A stretch of DNA of 37,515 nt, from NCBI GenBank assembly GCA_903906315.1, contig CAIVJW010000183.1:1-37515 (forward strand), read 5' to 3'. Positions 1 through 8,530 of the stretch are shown one piece after another. The stretch's first letter is position 1, and every line of letters begins with the position of its first letter. This stretch comes from an uncultured delta proteobacterium (GTDB taxonomy: Bacteria; Myxococcota_A; Polyangia; Polyangiales; Polyangiaceae). The notes under the pieces are model-generated. The model made no database searches. It had not been told where the DNA came from and saw nothing but the letters and a program-made list of their open reading frames with translations. The position numbers and the translations under genes are program-made.

Positions 1-2
1 CA

Positions 3-788
3 GGCACCGGGACCGGGACGGGGACGGCGGGCGGCGGCGCGACGGGCGGTGGCGGCGCGACCGACGGCGTCCCGTGCGACGTCGCGAACGTGCTCGCGGC
101 GCGGTGCCTGAGCTGCCACGGGCAGGCCCTCGCCGGCGGCGCGCCGATCGCGCTGGTGACGTACGCCCAGCTGACGGCGACCTCGCCCGGCTACGCCCCC
201 GCGACGCAGATCGAGCGGAGCCTCGCGCGCATGAAGGACGCGCAGTCGCCGATGCCGCCCGGCCAGCCGGGGTCCGTGTCGGCCGCGGATCTCGCGGTGA
301 TCCAGGCGTGGATCGACGGCGGCACGCCCAAGGGCGCGTGCGGCGCGGGCCCGGGCGGGGCGACGCCGAGCCCGTTCGACGCGCCCGCGAAGTGCACGAG
401 CGGCAACCTCCAGAGCCCGGAGGAGGGCGGCAGCATGGCCCCGGGGCGCGCATGCCTCTCGTGCCACGACGGGTCGGGTGAGGCGCCGCGATTCTACGTC
501 GCGGGGACGGTGTATCCGTCGGCCCACGAGCCGAACGACTGCCAGTCGACCGGAGTGAGCGGGTCGTTCGTCGAGATCACCGACGCGAACCAGCACGTGA
601 CCCAGATCCAGGTCGGCCCGTCGGGCAACTTCTACCTCGGTCAGCCCATCGCACTGCCCTACTCCACCAAGGTGGTGTTCCAGGGGAGAGAGCGCCCGAT
701 GGGGGCGCAGCAGCAGAGTGGAGACTGCAACTCGTGCCACACCCAGGCCGGCGCGAGCGGCGCCCCGGGGCGCGTGCTGATTCCGTAG
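3..788 (+). CDS. Multi-CxxCH cytochrome c-like secreted protein (5' end outside window)
   Basis: The frame is open from the first complete codon at 3, so the gene begins upstream of the window. The visible part starts with a Gly/Thr/Ala low-complexity linker, the kind that follows a lipobox or signal peptide in myxobacterial surface proteins. Three CxxCH haem c attachment motifs are present: CLSCH (nt 105-119), CLSCH (nt 453-467) and CNSCH (nt 726-740). An SPMPPG segment near nt 250 resembles the Met axial-ligand loop of small cytochromes c. Between motifs 2 and 3 lies a roughly 80-residue beta-rich stretch without cysteines. The likely role is a periplasmic or surface electron carrier, or a c-type domain protein with structural haem. 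Redox partner and localisation are inferred. No downstream cytochrome genes follow, so it appears to end its transcription unit. Confidence 0.75.
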   Translation, partial: GTGTGTGTAGGGATGGGGATDGVPCDVANVLAARCLSCHGQALAGGAPIALVTYAQLTATSPGYAPATQIERSLARMKDAQSPMPPGQPGSVSAADLAVIQAWIDGGTPKGACGAGPGGATPSPFDAPAKCTSGNLQSPEEGGSMAPGRACLSCHDGSGEAPRFYVAGTVYPSAHEPNDCQSTGVSGSFVEITDANQHVTQIQVGPSGNFYLGQPIALPYSTKVVFQGRERPMGAQQQSGDCNSCHTQAGASGAPGRVLIP

Positions 789-938
789 GCAGACTGGCAT
801 GCTCGGATCCCTCCGCGAGGTTCCGAGATCGCGCAATTCAGGAAGAACGAGGGGAGGTCGGCCGGTGGGGCGGCCCCCCCGCCTTCTCAGCCCGCGCCGG
901 CCGTAGTAGGCCGAACCGCAGGGGGTCGTGAGGTAGCC

Positions 939-1265
939 ATGGCTGAGCATGAGTTCGGAGAGATGACGCTGGAGTGGTTCGACGCGGCGGGTGCCGGGAA
1001 GACGGCCACGGTCGCCCTCGTCACGGTGCCGGCGCCCATCGGCGCGTGGGTCACGGCCGTCGGCACGGCGCGGCCGGCGGGGATTGGGGCCGGCGGGCCG
1101 GCGATCGCGCCGGACGTCCGCAAGGTGCTCGCCGCGCTGAACGAGGTGCTCGCGGGCGGCCGCGTGACGATCGAGGTGACGCGGGCCGGCGATCCGGCGC
1201 GCCGCGCGGAGCTCGACGGCGTGCTCGACGCGGCCGCTCCGTGGCTGGCGCGAAGCGGGAAGTAA
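939..1265 (+). CDS. Small hypothetical protein upstream of Ser/Thr kinase
   Basis: A 108-residue protein of unrecognised family. The ATG is preceded by a GAGG Shine-Dalgarno at about 928-931. The sequence is acidic at the N-terminus (EFGEMTLEWFD), has a short Gly/Pro-rich middle and ends in an amphipathic helix containing DVRKVLAALNEVL. There is no signal peptide or membrane segment, so it should be cytoplasmic. Its stop lies only 10 nt before the start of the Ser/Thr kinase, which implies co-transcription and possibly a functional link such as regulator, adaptor or substrate. That role is inferred from position alone. Codon use is as G/C-biased at third positions as in its neighbours, supporting a real gene. 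Confidence 0.7.
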   Translation: MAEHEFGEMTLEWFDAAGAGKTATVALVTVPAPIGAWVTAVGTARPAGIGAGGPAIAPDVRKVLAALNEVLAGGRVTIEVTRAGDPARRAELDGVLDAAAPWLARSGK

Positions 1266-1275
1266 GCCGCCTCCC

Positions 1276-3471
1276 ATGGACGCCGAACCAGCGCCCCGCC
1301 GGGCGCGGCCGTCCGAGGTCACCGTGCTCGAGGGCGCGGGCGGCCGAGCCCCACGCGCGAGCGACGCGGGCACGCGGGTCGACAGCGCCGCGCGGCGGTT
1401 CTCGGTCCCGAACGACGCGGGATCGCGCCTCGATGGCGAGCCCGCCGTCGACGCCGATCCGCTGATCGGCTTCGTCGTCGCGGACCGGTACCGGATCCTC
1501 GAGCGCCTCGGCAGCGGCGCGATGGGCGTCGTCTACGAGGTCGAGCACACCCAGCTCGGCAAGCGGCTCGCCATGAAGCTCCTGTCGGGGGGGATCGCGC
1601 ACGCCGGCCCCACCGTGGGGCGCTTCAAGCGCGAGGCGCTGCTCGCCTCGCGGCTGTCGAGCCCGCACACGGTCCAGGTGTTCGACTTCGGCGCCACCAA
1701 CGGCCTCACGTGGCTCGTGATGGAGCTCGTCCAGGGCGTGGACCTCGCGCGCGTGATCCGCGACGGCGGGCCGCTGCCGTTCGCGCGGGTCTCTCGGATC
1801 GTCGCGCACGTCTGCACGGCGCTGTCGGAGGCCCACGCGCTCGGGATCGTGCACCGGGACATCAAGCCCGGGAACATCATGATCGCCAGCGACGAGTCCG
1901 GCGAGGACGTCGCGAAGGTGCTCGATTTCGGGCTCGCGAAGCTCCGCGACACGCCCGTCGTCAGCGACCTCAGCGCCGTCGGGACGATCCTCGGGACGCC
2001 GTTCTACATGGCGCCCGAGCAGATCCAGGGCGGGCCCGTCGACGGGCGCACCGACGTCTACGCGCTCGGCGCCGTGATGTACCGAGCGCTGACGGGCCAG
2101 CCGGTGTTCGCGGCGTCGTCGCCGGCCGAGGTCTACGCGCGGCACCTGACCGACCCGCCGATCGCGCCACACCTCCGCGCCCCCGATCTCGCGATCCCCG
2201 AGGCCGTGAGCCGGGTCGTGCTGCGGGCCCTCGAGAAGGCGCCGGCGCAGCGGTACGCCAGCGTCGACGACCTTCGGCGCGCCGTGCTTGACGCCGCCTC
2301 GGTCGGCGCGGCGCCCGAGGTGGCCGCCGAGCCGGCCGCGGCGCAGGCCGAAGCGCCGGCCGTCGCGGCGGCCGCCGAGCCCGCCGTCGCGGTCGCCGGC
2401 CGCGACACCGCCACGCGCGACGAGCTCGCCGCGTACGAGCGCAGGCTCGCGCGTCAGCTGTGGATCGGGCGCGGGATCGCCGCGGCGATCGTCGCGGGCG
2501 CGCTCGCTGCGGGGGCTTTCGTGGGGCTGCGGGCCTACCGCGCGGGCACGGGGGAGAGCTTCGACGGCACCGAGAGCGAGCCGAACGACGACGCGGCCCA
2601 CGCCGACGACGTGCCGTTCGGACGCACGGTGAGCGGGCACCTCGGCCAGCGGCTCCGTGATGGGCAAGGGGACCGCGATTTCTTTCGGATCGACGTCCCG
2701 CCGACGTCGAACGGGGTCTCGATCCACACGACCGCCCTGCCGAACATGGCGACGTGCACGCTCGTGTTCGCGAGCGGCACGCCCGAGCCCGTCGCCCGCT
2801 TCTGCCTGGCGCGCCCACGGCTGGGCCTGGCGCTGCCCGCGCTGCGCCTCGCGCCGGGCACCTACTACTTCGCGGTGCTCCAGGACCGCGAAGCGCGGGG
2901 GGCGACGCCGGCGCCCGACGTGGTGGAGAACGTGTCGGACGCCTACCACCTCACGGTGGAGCCCGCGGCGGCGGCGCCCTCCGACGAGGTCGAGCCGAAC
3001 GACGCGGTGTCCGAGGCGAACGAGGTCGCGCCGGGCGGCACGCTGGGCGGGCAGCTCGCGTGGCCCGACGACGTGGACGTCGTCTGCGTGGAGCCGGGCC
3101 AGGGACCGCCCGTGCGCTGGGTCGTCCGCGACGTGGGCGACCACCTCGAGGACCGGGGCGCGCTGCTCGAGGTGACGCCGATCGGCGGGGGCCTCGCGCG
3201 CGGGCCGGTCCGCGTCCATCGGGCCGCGGTGACGGGCCCCGGCGGCGCACGCGACGTGCCGACCCCCTGGCGGAGCGATCCCATGGCTCGCCCCGGTGCG
3301 GCGCGCGAGACCTGCGTCCGGCTCCGGCTCGTGGCCGACCCGGCGAAGGCCGCGGCGAGGCTCCCGCCCGGGGGCCGGGAGACGTGGTCCGTCGCCGTCG
3401 AGGAGGTCGCCGAGCCGCACGCTCCGCCGGCCCACGACGCGGCGCCCGGGGGCGGCCGATCACCGCGGTGA
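1276..3471 (+). CDS. Membrane Ser/Thr protein kinase (PknB-like) with tandem PPC-like extracytoplasmic repeats
   Basis: A 731-residue eukaryote-like kinase. The catalytic domain spans about residues 70-340: Gly-rich loop GSGAMG 79-84, ATP-anchoring Lys 101 (AMKLL), catalytic loop HRDIKPGN 193-200, DFG 217-219 and APEQ 246-249, all intact, so it should be active. An Ala/Glu/Pro-rich juxtamembrane linker leads to one transmembrane helix at about 396-418. The exterior part (about 420-731) contains two repeats beginning EPND, followed by a GxL turn and a DxD-F/V core. These resemble PPC (bacterial pre-peptidase C-terminal) beta-sandwich domains. Usual myxobacterial kinases end in TPR, GAF or FGE modules, so this sensor architecture is notable. 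It is encoded 10 nt after a small unknown protein, probably in one operon. The ligand is unknown. Confidence 0.92.
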   Translation: MDAEPAPRRARPSEVTVLEGAGGRAPRASDAGTRVDSAARRFSVPNDAGSRLDGEPAVDADPLIGFVVADRYRILERLGSGAMGVVYEVEHTQLGKRLAMKLLSGGIAHAGPTVGRFKREALLASRLSSPHTVQVFDFGATNGLTWLVMELVQGVDLARVIRDGGPLPFARVSRIVAHVCTALSEAHALGIVHRDIKPGNIMIASDESGEDVAKVLDFGLAKLRDTPVVSDLSAVGTILGTPFYMAPEQIQGGPVDGRTDVYALGAVMYRALTGQPVFAASSPAEVYARHLTDPPIAPHLRAPDLAIPEAVSRVVLRALEKAPAQRYASVDDLRRAVLDAASVGAAPEVAAEPAAAQAEAPAVAAAAEPAVAVAGRDTATRDELAAYERRLARQLWIGRGIAAAIVAGALAAGAFVGLRAYRAGTGESFDGTESEPNDDAAHADDVPFGRTVSGHLGQRLRDGQGDRDFFRIDVPPTSNGVSIHTTALPNMATCTLVFASGTPEPVARFCLARPRLGLALPALRLAPGTYYFAVLQDREARGATPAPDVVENVSDAYHLTVEPAAAAPSDEVEPNDAVSEANEVAPGGTLGGQLAWPDDVDVVCVEPGQGPPVRWVVRDVGDHLEDRGALLEVTPIGGGLARGPVRVHRAAVTGPGGARDVPTPWRSDPMARPGAARETCVRLRLVADPAKAAARLPPGGRETWSVAVEEVAEPHAPPAHDAAPGGGRSPR

Positions 3472-3530
3472 GGCGCCCGGAGGGCACCTCGAGGGACGTC
3501 TCTCCGAGTCCCGCGCCGCCCCTGTACGAC

Positions 3531-3544
3531 GCCCGTTTGCGGGC
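3531..3544 (+). terminator. Small GC hairpin downstream of kinase
   Basis: GCCCG (3531-3535) pairs with CGGGC (3540-3544) around a TTTG loop, about 60 nt after the kinase stop, followed by an AT-richer CTACATTT. It could be a weak intrinsic terminator. A TTTGCG direct repeat overlaps it, so an operator is an alternative reading. Confidence 0.25.
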
Positions 3545-3732
3545 CTACATTTGCGTGACCGACGCTGCGGCGCGGCCGACCGGGTCACGGCGGCGAGCCG
3601 CCAGTCCGGGGAGGCGCAATGGGTTTCGACGAGCGCGGCGCGAGGCCGATGCGCACCCCGGCGACGGCTTCAGGTTCCGGCGTGGGCTTAGAGACTCGCG
3701 GCGATGCTGCGGACGGAGGCTGAGGAGGACCG

Positions 3733-5892
3733 ATGACGCACGACGAGCACCGACGCGAGGGCGGGGACGGTTCGGCGATCGCGGTGCGAGCGCGCGCCGA
3801 GGACCTCGCGCGGGAGAGGTCCGTGGCGACGCACGACCCGCTCGAGGCGGCGCTCCCCTCGGCGATGCAGGCGGCGCTGCACGAGCTGCGCGTCCACCAG
3901 ATCGAGCTCGAGCTGCAGAACGAAGAGCTCCGGCGGACGCAGGCGGAGCTGAAGCTCTCGCGAGCGGCCTACTTCGACCTCTACGACCTGGCGCCGATGG
4001 GGTACTGCACCCTCGACGAGGCCGGGATCGTCGTGCGGGCCAACCTCGAGGCGGCGGCGCTCCTCGGGGTGGCCCGCGGCGCGCTCGTGCGGCGGCGGCT
4101 GTCGGGCTTCCTCGTGCAGGCCGACCAGGACGAGCTCTATCGGCTGCGGAGGCGGCTCGCCGGGACCGGTGAGCCGCAGTCGTGCGAGCTGCGGCTGCAA
4201 CGCAGCGACGGCGTCGCGATCTGGGCGCAGGTCCGCGCGAGCCCCGTCACGAACGTCGAGGGCTCGCCGGAGCTGGCCGTGATCCTGACCGACATCACCG
4301 AGCGCAAGCGGGCCGAAGCCGCGCTCCAGGCCGAGCGCGACAACCTGCGCGCGGTGCTCGACGCCGCGCCGACCGCCATCGTGGTGCTGAGCGCCGACGG
4401 CAAGGTCGCGCACCTCAACCCGGCCGCAAGTCGGCTGTTCGGAATCGCCGAGCCCGGTCCCCCTCCGCGCCTGGGCGACCTCGTCGACTGCCCCCATCGG
4501 CAAGAAACCGCCTGTGGGCAAGGGCCGCTCTGCGAGAGCTGCCCGCTGTCACGCTGCCTCGAAGCCGGCCTCGCGGGTCACTCCGTCCGCGACGCCGCGA
4601 TGGCGCTGACGACCGGGAGGGGCGGGCGGAGCGATCGCCGGCCATTCCTCGTCGGCGCGGAGGGGCTCCTGCTCGACGGCCGGCGCGCGGTGGCGCTGAC
4701 GATGCAGGACATGACCGAAGTCCGCCGCGAGCAGCGGGAGCGCGAGGCGCTGCAGGCGAGGATGTCGCAGTCCGACCGGCTCGCCAGCGTGGGCATGCTC
4801 TCGGCCGGCGTCGCGCACGAGGTCAACAACCCGCTCTCGTACATCCTGTCGAACCTCACCTTCGCGATGGAGGCGCTGCGAGGCGAGGCAGGGTCGATCT
4901 CCGAGGCCGGCCTCGCGGACGTCGTCTCGGCGCTGACGGAGGCGTTCGACGGCGCCGAGCGGGTGCGGCTCATCGTGCGCGGGCTCATGGCCTTCGCGCG
5001 GACCGACGACGACCGGAGGGCGCCGGTCGACGTCGAGAAGGTGATCGAGGCGACGTTCCGGATGGTCGGTCACGAGGTCCGCAACCGGGCGAGCCTCGTC
5101 TGCGACTTCGGCGCGGTGCCGCCCGTCGACGGGAGCGAGCTGCACCTCGGCCAGGTGTTTCTGAACCTCGTGATGAACGCGGTCCAGGCGATGCCCGAGG
5201 GCGACGTCGATCACAACGAGCTCCGCGTGACGACGCGCCTCGACCCGAGCGGGAGGGTCTGCGTCGAGGTGCGGGACACCGGCTCGGGGATCCCGGCCGA
5301 GCTCCTGGGCCGCGTCTTCGACCCGTTCTTCACGACGAAGCCGGTGGGGGTCGGTACGGGGCTCGGGCTGTCGATCTGCCACGGCCTGGTGACGAAGGAA
5401 GGCGGCGAGATCACCGTCGAGAGCACGGTCGGCCGAGGCACCTCCTTCAAGGTCTTCCTGCCGCTGGCGACCGCGCGCCCGGCGCCCCGCGCGAAGACCG
5501 ATCCGCCCGTCGCGGTGCGCCGCGGGCGGGTCCTCGTGGTCGACGACGAGCCCATCGTGGCGCGGGTGCTCGGCCGCCTGCTCGAGCCCGACCACGAGGT
5601 CGTGGCGCTGACGAGCGCCCGCGAGGCGCTCGCGCGCATCGCGGACGGCGATCGCTTCGACGCGATCCTCTGCGACCTGATGATGCCCGAGCTGAGCGGC
5701 ATGGAGCTTCACGAGGCGCTCGGGCGGCTGGCGCCCGACCAGGCGGCGCGCATGGTCTTCGTCTCCGGCGGAGCCTTCAGCCCTTCGGCCGCGAGCTTCC
5801 TCGACCGGGTGCCGAACCAGCGCCTGGTCAAGCCCTTCGACAACACCAAGGTTCGCCGGGCGGTCGGCGCGCTCCTGGTCGAAAAGCCCTAG
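3733..5892 (+). CDS. Hybrid sensor histidine kinase: PAS-PAS(Cys-rich)-HisKA-HATPase-REC
   Basis: A 719-residue cytoplasmic sensor kinase with no membrane segment. The start is set by an ATG with GAGGAGG just upstream (about 3722-3728). The order is: N-terminal coiled coil (HELRVHQIELELQNEELRR), PAS1 ending in the PAC-type DITERKRAEAAL, PAS2 from about 205, then HisKA with phospho-acceptor His 362 in HEVNNPL. The HATPase has N-box N478/N482, G1 box DTGSG 515-519 and G2 box GTGLG 541-545. The C-terminal receiver has D604/D605, phospho-Asp 648 and Lys 700. PAS2 carries five cysteines (253, 261, 267, 270, 275) including a CxxC, a pattern found in a subset of bacterial PAS kinases and compatible with metal or redox sensing. 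That function is inferred. With a receiver but no output domain, phosphate presumably passes to a partner encoded elsewhere. Confidence 0.93.
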   Translation: MTHDEHRREGGDGSAIAVRARAEDLARERSVATHDPLEAALPSAMQAALHELRVHQIELELQNEELRRTQAELKLSRAAYFDLYDLAPMGYCTLDEAGIVVRANLEAAALLGVARGALVRRRLSGFLVQADQDELYRLRRRLAGTGEPQSCELRLQRSDGVAIWAQVRASPVTNVEGSPELAVILTDITERKRAEAALQAERDNLRAVLDAAPTAIVVLSADGKVAHLNPAASRLFGIAEPGPPPRLGDLVDCPHRQETACGQGPLCESCPLSRCLEAGLAGHSVRDAAMALTTGRGGRSDRRPFLVGAEGLLLDGRRAVALTMQDMTEVRREQREREALQARMSQSDRLASVGMLSAGVAHEVNNPLSYILSNLTFAMEALRGEAGSISEAGLADVVSALTEAFDGAERVRLIVRGLMAFARTDDDRRAPVDVEKVIEATFRMVGHEVRNRASLVCDFGAVPPVDGSELHLGQVFLNLVMNAVQAMPEGDVDHNELRVTTRLDPSGRVCVEVRDTGSGIPAELLGRVFDPFFTTKPVGVGTGLGLSICHGLVTKEGGEITVESTVGRGTSFKVFLPLATARPAPRAKTDPPVAVRRGRVLVVDDEPIVARVLGRLLEPDHEVVALTSAREALARIADGDRFDAILCDLMMPELSGMELHEALGRLAPDQAARMVFVSGGAFSPSAASFLDRVPNQRLVKPFDNTKVRRAVGALLVEKP

Positions 5893-5898
5893 CGCAGG

Positions 5899-5926
5899 CC
5901 GATCGCCGCGGCGCGGCGCGGATCGG
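5899..5926. terminator. Bidirectional hairpin between convergent genes
   Basis: CCGATC (5899-5904) plus GCCG pairs with CGGC and GATCGG (5921-5926), with a 3-nt bulge and a short loop. It lies in the 39-bp gap between the stop codons of the convergent histidine kinase and thiolase genes. There is no T-tract on either strand, so a Rho-assisted or hairpin-only end is likely. Confidence 0.4.
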
Positions 5927-5931
5927 ATCGA

Positions 5932-7125
5932 CTAGACGCTCTCGAGGACGACGGCGATGCCCTGACCGCCGCCGATGCAGGCGCTGCCGACGCCGACGCG
6001 CTTGCCGTGACGGGCAATCTCGTAGGTCAGGTTCGCCAGGATGCGCGCGCCGGACGCCGCGAGCGGGTGGCCGAGCGCGATCGCGCCACCGTTGACGTTC
6101 GACCTGTCCATGGGCAGATCGAGGTGCTTGGCGACGGCGAGCCACTGCGGGGCGAACGCCTCGTTGATGTCGTAGACGTCCACGTCGCCCGCTCCCTTGC
6201 CGGCGCGCGCGAGCGCCTTCGGGATGGCGTACGCGGGGCCGATGCCCATCAGCGCCGGGTCGACGCCGGCGACGCCCCAGCCCGTCACGCGCGCGAGCGG
6301 CGTGAGGCCCTTCGCCCGGGCGTACTCCGCGCTCGTGACCACGATCATCGCGGCGCCGTCGCAGATGCCGCTCGCGTTGCCCGCCGAGACGACGCCGTCC
6401 TTCTTGAAGACGGTCGGGAGCTTGCCGAGGCTCTCCATCGTGACCTTCGGGCGCGGGTGCTCGTCGACCGCGAACGAGACCGGGGGCGCGCCGCGCTTGC
6501 CGGGCAGATCGTAGGGGGCGATCTCCTCCTGGAACTTGCCGGCTGCGCTCGCGGCCGCCCAGCGCTGCTGGCTCAGGAGCGCGTACGCGTCGCAGTCCTC
6601 GCGCGTGAGGCCGTACTTGGTCGCGAGGCTCTCCGCCGTGATGGCCATCGGCGCGTTGCAGTAGCTGTCGGTGAGCGCGGCCCAGAGCGAGTCCTCGAGC
6701 GCGGGCGCCTTGCCGAAGGCGAAGCCCTCGCGACCGCCGCGCAGGACGTGCGGCGCCTGCGACATGTTCTCCGTGCCGCCGGCGAGCACGACCTCGGCGT
6801 CGCCGAGCTGGATGAGCTGCGCGGCCTGGATGACGGCCTCGAAGCCCGACCCGCAGAGGCGGTTCAGCGTGATGGCGGGCACCTCGATCGGCAGGCCGGC
6901 GCGCAGGCCGACGTGGCGCGCGCAGTAGATCGCGTCGGCGCTGCTCTGCACGACGTTGCCGACGAGGACGTGGCTGACGTCGGCCAGGGCGACGCCGCTC
7001 TGCGCGAGGGCCGCCTTGGCCGCGTGCACGGCGAGGTCGGTCGCCGTGACGGCCTTGAGCGCGCCGCTGAGGGCGCCAAAGGCGGTGCGCTTGGCGGCGA
7101 CGATGACGATCTCTTTCTTGATCAT
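5932..7125 (-). CDS. Acetyl-CoA C-acetyltransferase (thiolase)
   Basis: A 397-residue thiolase II family enzyme that condenses two acetyl-CoA to acetoacetyl-CoA, or runs the reverse cleavage in fatty-acid degradation. The N-terminus MIKKEIVIVAAKRTAFG is typical. The nucleophilic Cys 91 lies in NRLCGSG, NEAFAPQ carries the conserved Asn, GHPLAASGAR holds His 353, and the second catalytic Cys 383 lies in SACIGGGQG. All catalytic residues are present and the length is standard. An upstream in-frame start would add 21 residues, but the ATG at 7125 has a GGAAGGA Shine-Dalgarno and matches the family start. It stands alone between the convergent kinase and the sigma-factor operon. Biosynthetic (PHB or mevalonate) versus degradative use cannot be decided from the window. 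A broken PHB-depolymerase-type gene occurs at 23.4 kb. Confidence 0.95.
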   Translation of the reverse strand: MIKKEIVIVAAKRTAFGALSGALKAVTATDLAVHAAKAALAQSGVALADVSHVLVGNVVQSSADAIYCARHVGLRAGLPIEVPAITLNRLCGSGFEAVIQAAQLIQLGDAEVVLAGGTENMSQAPHVLRGGREGFAFGKAPALEDSLWAALTDSYCNAPMAITAESLATKYGLTREDCDAYALLSQQRWAAASAAGKFQEEIAPYDLPGKRGAPPVSFAVDEHPRPKVTMESLGKLPTVFKKDGVVSAGNASGICDGAAMIVVTSAEYARAKGLTPLARVTGWGVAGVDPALMGIGPAYAIPKALARAGKGAGDVDVYDINEAFAPQWLAVAKHLDLPMDRSNVNGGAIALGHPLAASGARILANLTYEIARHGKRVGVGSACIGGGQGIAVVLESV

Positions 7126-7287
7126 GGTGCCGGGTCCTTCCGTCGTGGATCGCGCGGCGCGAACGGCCGCGCGCGGCAGGCCTACCACGGATCGGGGGCC
7201 GCGCTCAGGCGCCCCGCGGGGGGATCCGCCGCCGCCGAGAGGCCGAGTCGCGGAGGCCTCCGGCGAGGTCGCGACGCCCGCGCGCGG

Positions 7288-8097
7288 TCAGCGCCGCGTG
7301 CGGCTGGCGCGCAGGGCCGCGACGCGCGCGCGGGTCTCGTCGTCGGCCTCGAAGCGAGCCGGCGTGGGGCGCGGCGGCTCGGGGGCGGCGGCGCGCTCGA
7401 CCACCTCCACGCGCAGCCGCGCGAGCGCCTGCGAGTGCAGCTGCGACACGCGCGACTCGCTCACGCCGAGCGTCGCGCCGATGTCGCGGAGCCGCAGATC
7501 CGAGCCGTAGTAGAGGTCGAGGATCTGCCGCAGCCGCGGCGGCAGCGCGCTGACGGCGAGCTCGAGGGCGCGGGTCTCCTGGCCGCGCGCGACGACGTCG
7601 TCGACCGCGGGCGCGTCGAGGTCCGGCACCTCGAACGTGGCGTCGCCCTCGGCGAGCGCCTCCAGGCTCCGGGCCCCACGGACCGAGATGCGCGCGAGGG
7701 CATCGTGCAGCTGATCGATCGTGAGCGAGAGGGCCGCGGCGAGCTCTTCGTGCGTCGGCGCCCGACCGAGCCGCTGCTCGAGGGCGTGCCGCTCGGCCGC
7801 GACGCGCTTGGAGGTGGCGCGCGCGTCGCGCGAGAGCGGGTCGCGCGCGCGCAGCTCGTCGAGCATCGCGCCCCGCACGCGCTGCTCGAAGAGCGCGTCG
7901 AGCTGATCGCCCCGCGCCGGGTCGGCGCGACGATACGCCTGCACGAGCGCGACGAAGCCGACGCCGACGAGATCGTCGACGCACACGTCGGGCGGCAGGC
8001 GCCGCGCGAGGCGCAGGGCGGCGCGGCGGATGAGCGGGACGTACCGCACCGCGAGCTCTCGCGGCAGCGGCGGCCCGATCTCCGGTTCGTCGCTCAC
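7288..8097 (-). CDS. Sigma-70 family factor, FliA/WhiG (sigma-28) type
   Basis: A 269-residue alternative sigma factor. Region 2 (about 20-95) contains VDDLVGVGFVALVQAYRR and the FliA-like RVRGAMLDELRARDPLSR. Region 3 (about 97-140) has the typical LGRAPTHEELAAAL helix. Region 4 (about 184-232) ends in the helix-turn-helix RLRDIGATLGVSESRVSQ that reads the -35 element. A short unstructured tail follows. The GTG start at 8097 uses a GAGG that overlaps the stop of the upstream PilZ gene, 7 nt away, so the two are transcribed together and probably coupled. No flagellar gene or anti-sigma factor (FlgM) is in the window, so a motility role is not shown. Members of this family also control development or sporulation (WhiG) and general stress responses. 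Confidence 0.9.
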   Translation of the reverse strand: MSDEPEIGPPLPRELAVRYVPLIRRAALRLARRLPPDVCVDDLVGVGFVALVQAYRRADPARGDQLDALFEQRVRGAMLDELRARDPLSRDARATSKRVAAERHALEQRLGRAPTHEELAAALSLTIDQLHDALARISVRGARSLEALAEGDATFEVPDLDAPAVDDVVARGQETRALELAVSALPPRLRQILDLYYGSDLRLRDIGATLGVSESRVSQLHSQALARLRVEVVERAAAPEPPRPTPARFEADDETRARVAALRASRTRR

Positions 8098-8104
8098 CCG
8101 CGCC

Positions 8105-8512
8105 TCACTCCCAGAAGAGCGGCTCGCACCGCTCGACGTAGCGACGGATGGACTCGGCGTCGGGGTCCTCGAGCTCGACGTAGGCGAGGCCGACGGCGTG
8201 CGGCAGATCGGGCGTGCCCTCGGGGCGGCACCACACGATCTCGGCGACCCCGGTCGTGGGCGCGGCCTCGCCGGGCAGGTCGATCTCGACGAGCGCGAGG
8301 GATCCCGCGGGCACGGCCTCGACGAGCAGCGCGTGGACGCCGCCCTCGGAGAGGTTCACCGCGCGCCCCGTGACCGACCGCCCCTCGAGGCCGAGCACGA
8401 GCGGCGCGTCGACCGCGGCGCGCGCGAAGAAGCGGGGCTCGATCGGCGGACGCGCGCCGCCCGGGGACGGCGCCGGCGGGGGCGTGCTGCGCGGGCTAGA
8501 AGGGGCGGTCAT
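8105..8512 (-). CDS. PilZ domain protein (c-di-GMP receptor)
   Basis: A 135-residue protein. A Pro/Ser-rich tail of about 24 residues is followed by one PilZ domain. The c-di-GMP-binding motif RxxxR is present as RFFAR (27-31), and the second motif (D/N)xSxxG as NLSEGG (53-58). Both arginines and the serine/glycines are kept, so nucleotide binding is expected. There is no membrane segment. It is the first gene of an operon with the sigma-28-type factor 7 nt downstream, suggesting that c-di-GMP sensing and sigma activity are linked. The link is inferred from gene order. The product could also act on pili or gliding machinery, as many single-domain PilZ proteins do in Myxococcota. Confidence 0.88.
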   Translation of the reverse strand: MTAPSSPRSTPPPAPSPGGARPPIEPRFFARAAVDAPLVLGLEGRSVTGRAVNLSEGGVHALLVEAVPAGSLALVEIDLPGEAAPTTGVAEIVWCRPEGTPDLPHAVGLAYVELEDPDAESIRRYVERCEPLFWE

Positions 8513-8530
8513 GGCGTGAAGCTCGCGCGT

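Noticed and set aside
1051-3435. Long minus-strand open frame (794 aa) opposite the Ser/Thr kinase
   Set aside because: The translation is Arg/His-rich low-complexity with no domain motifs. It mirrors a real gene whose G/C third positions suppress stops on the other strand. The same applies to similar long frames opposite 15.7-18.2 kb, 20.1-23.2 kb, 24.3-26.3 kb and 29.5-32.7 kb.
3536-3557. TTTGCG direct repeat upstream of the hybrid kinase
   Set aside because: Only two 6-mers, overlapping a small hairpin. Too short to call an operator.
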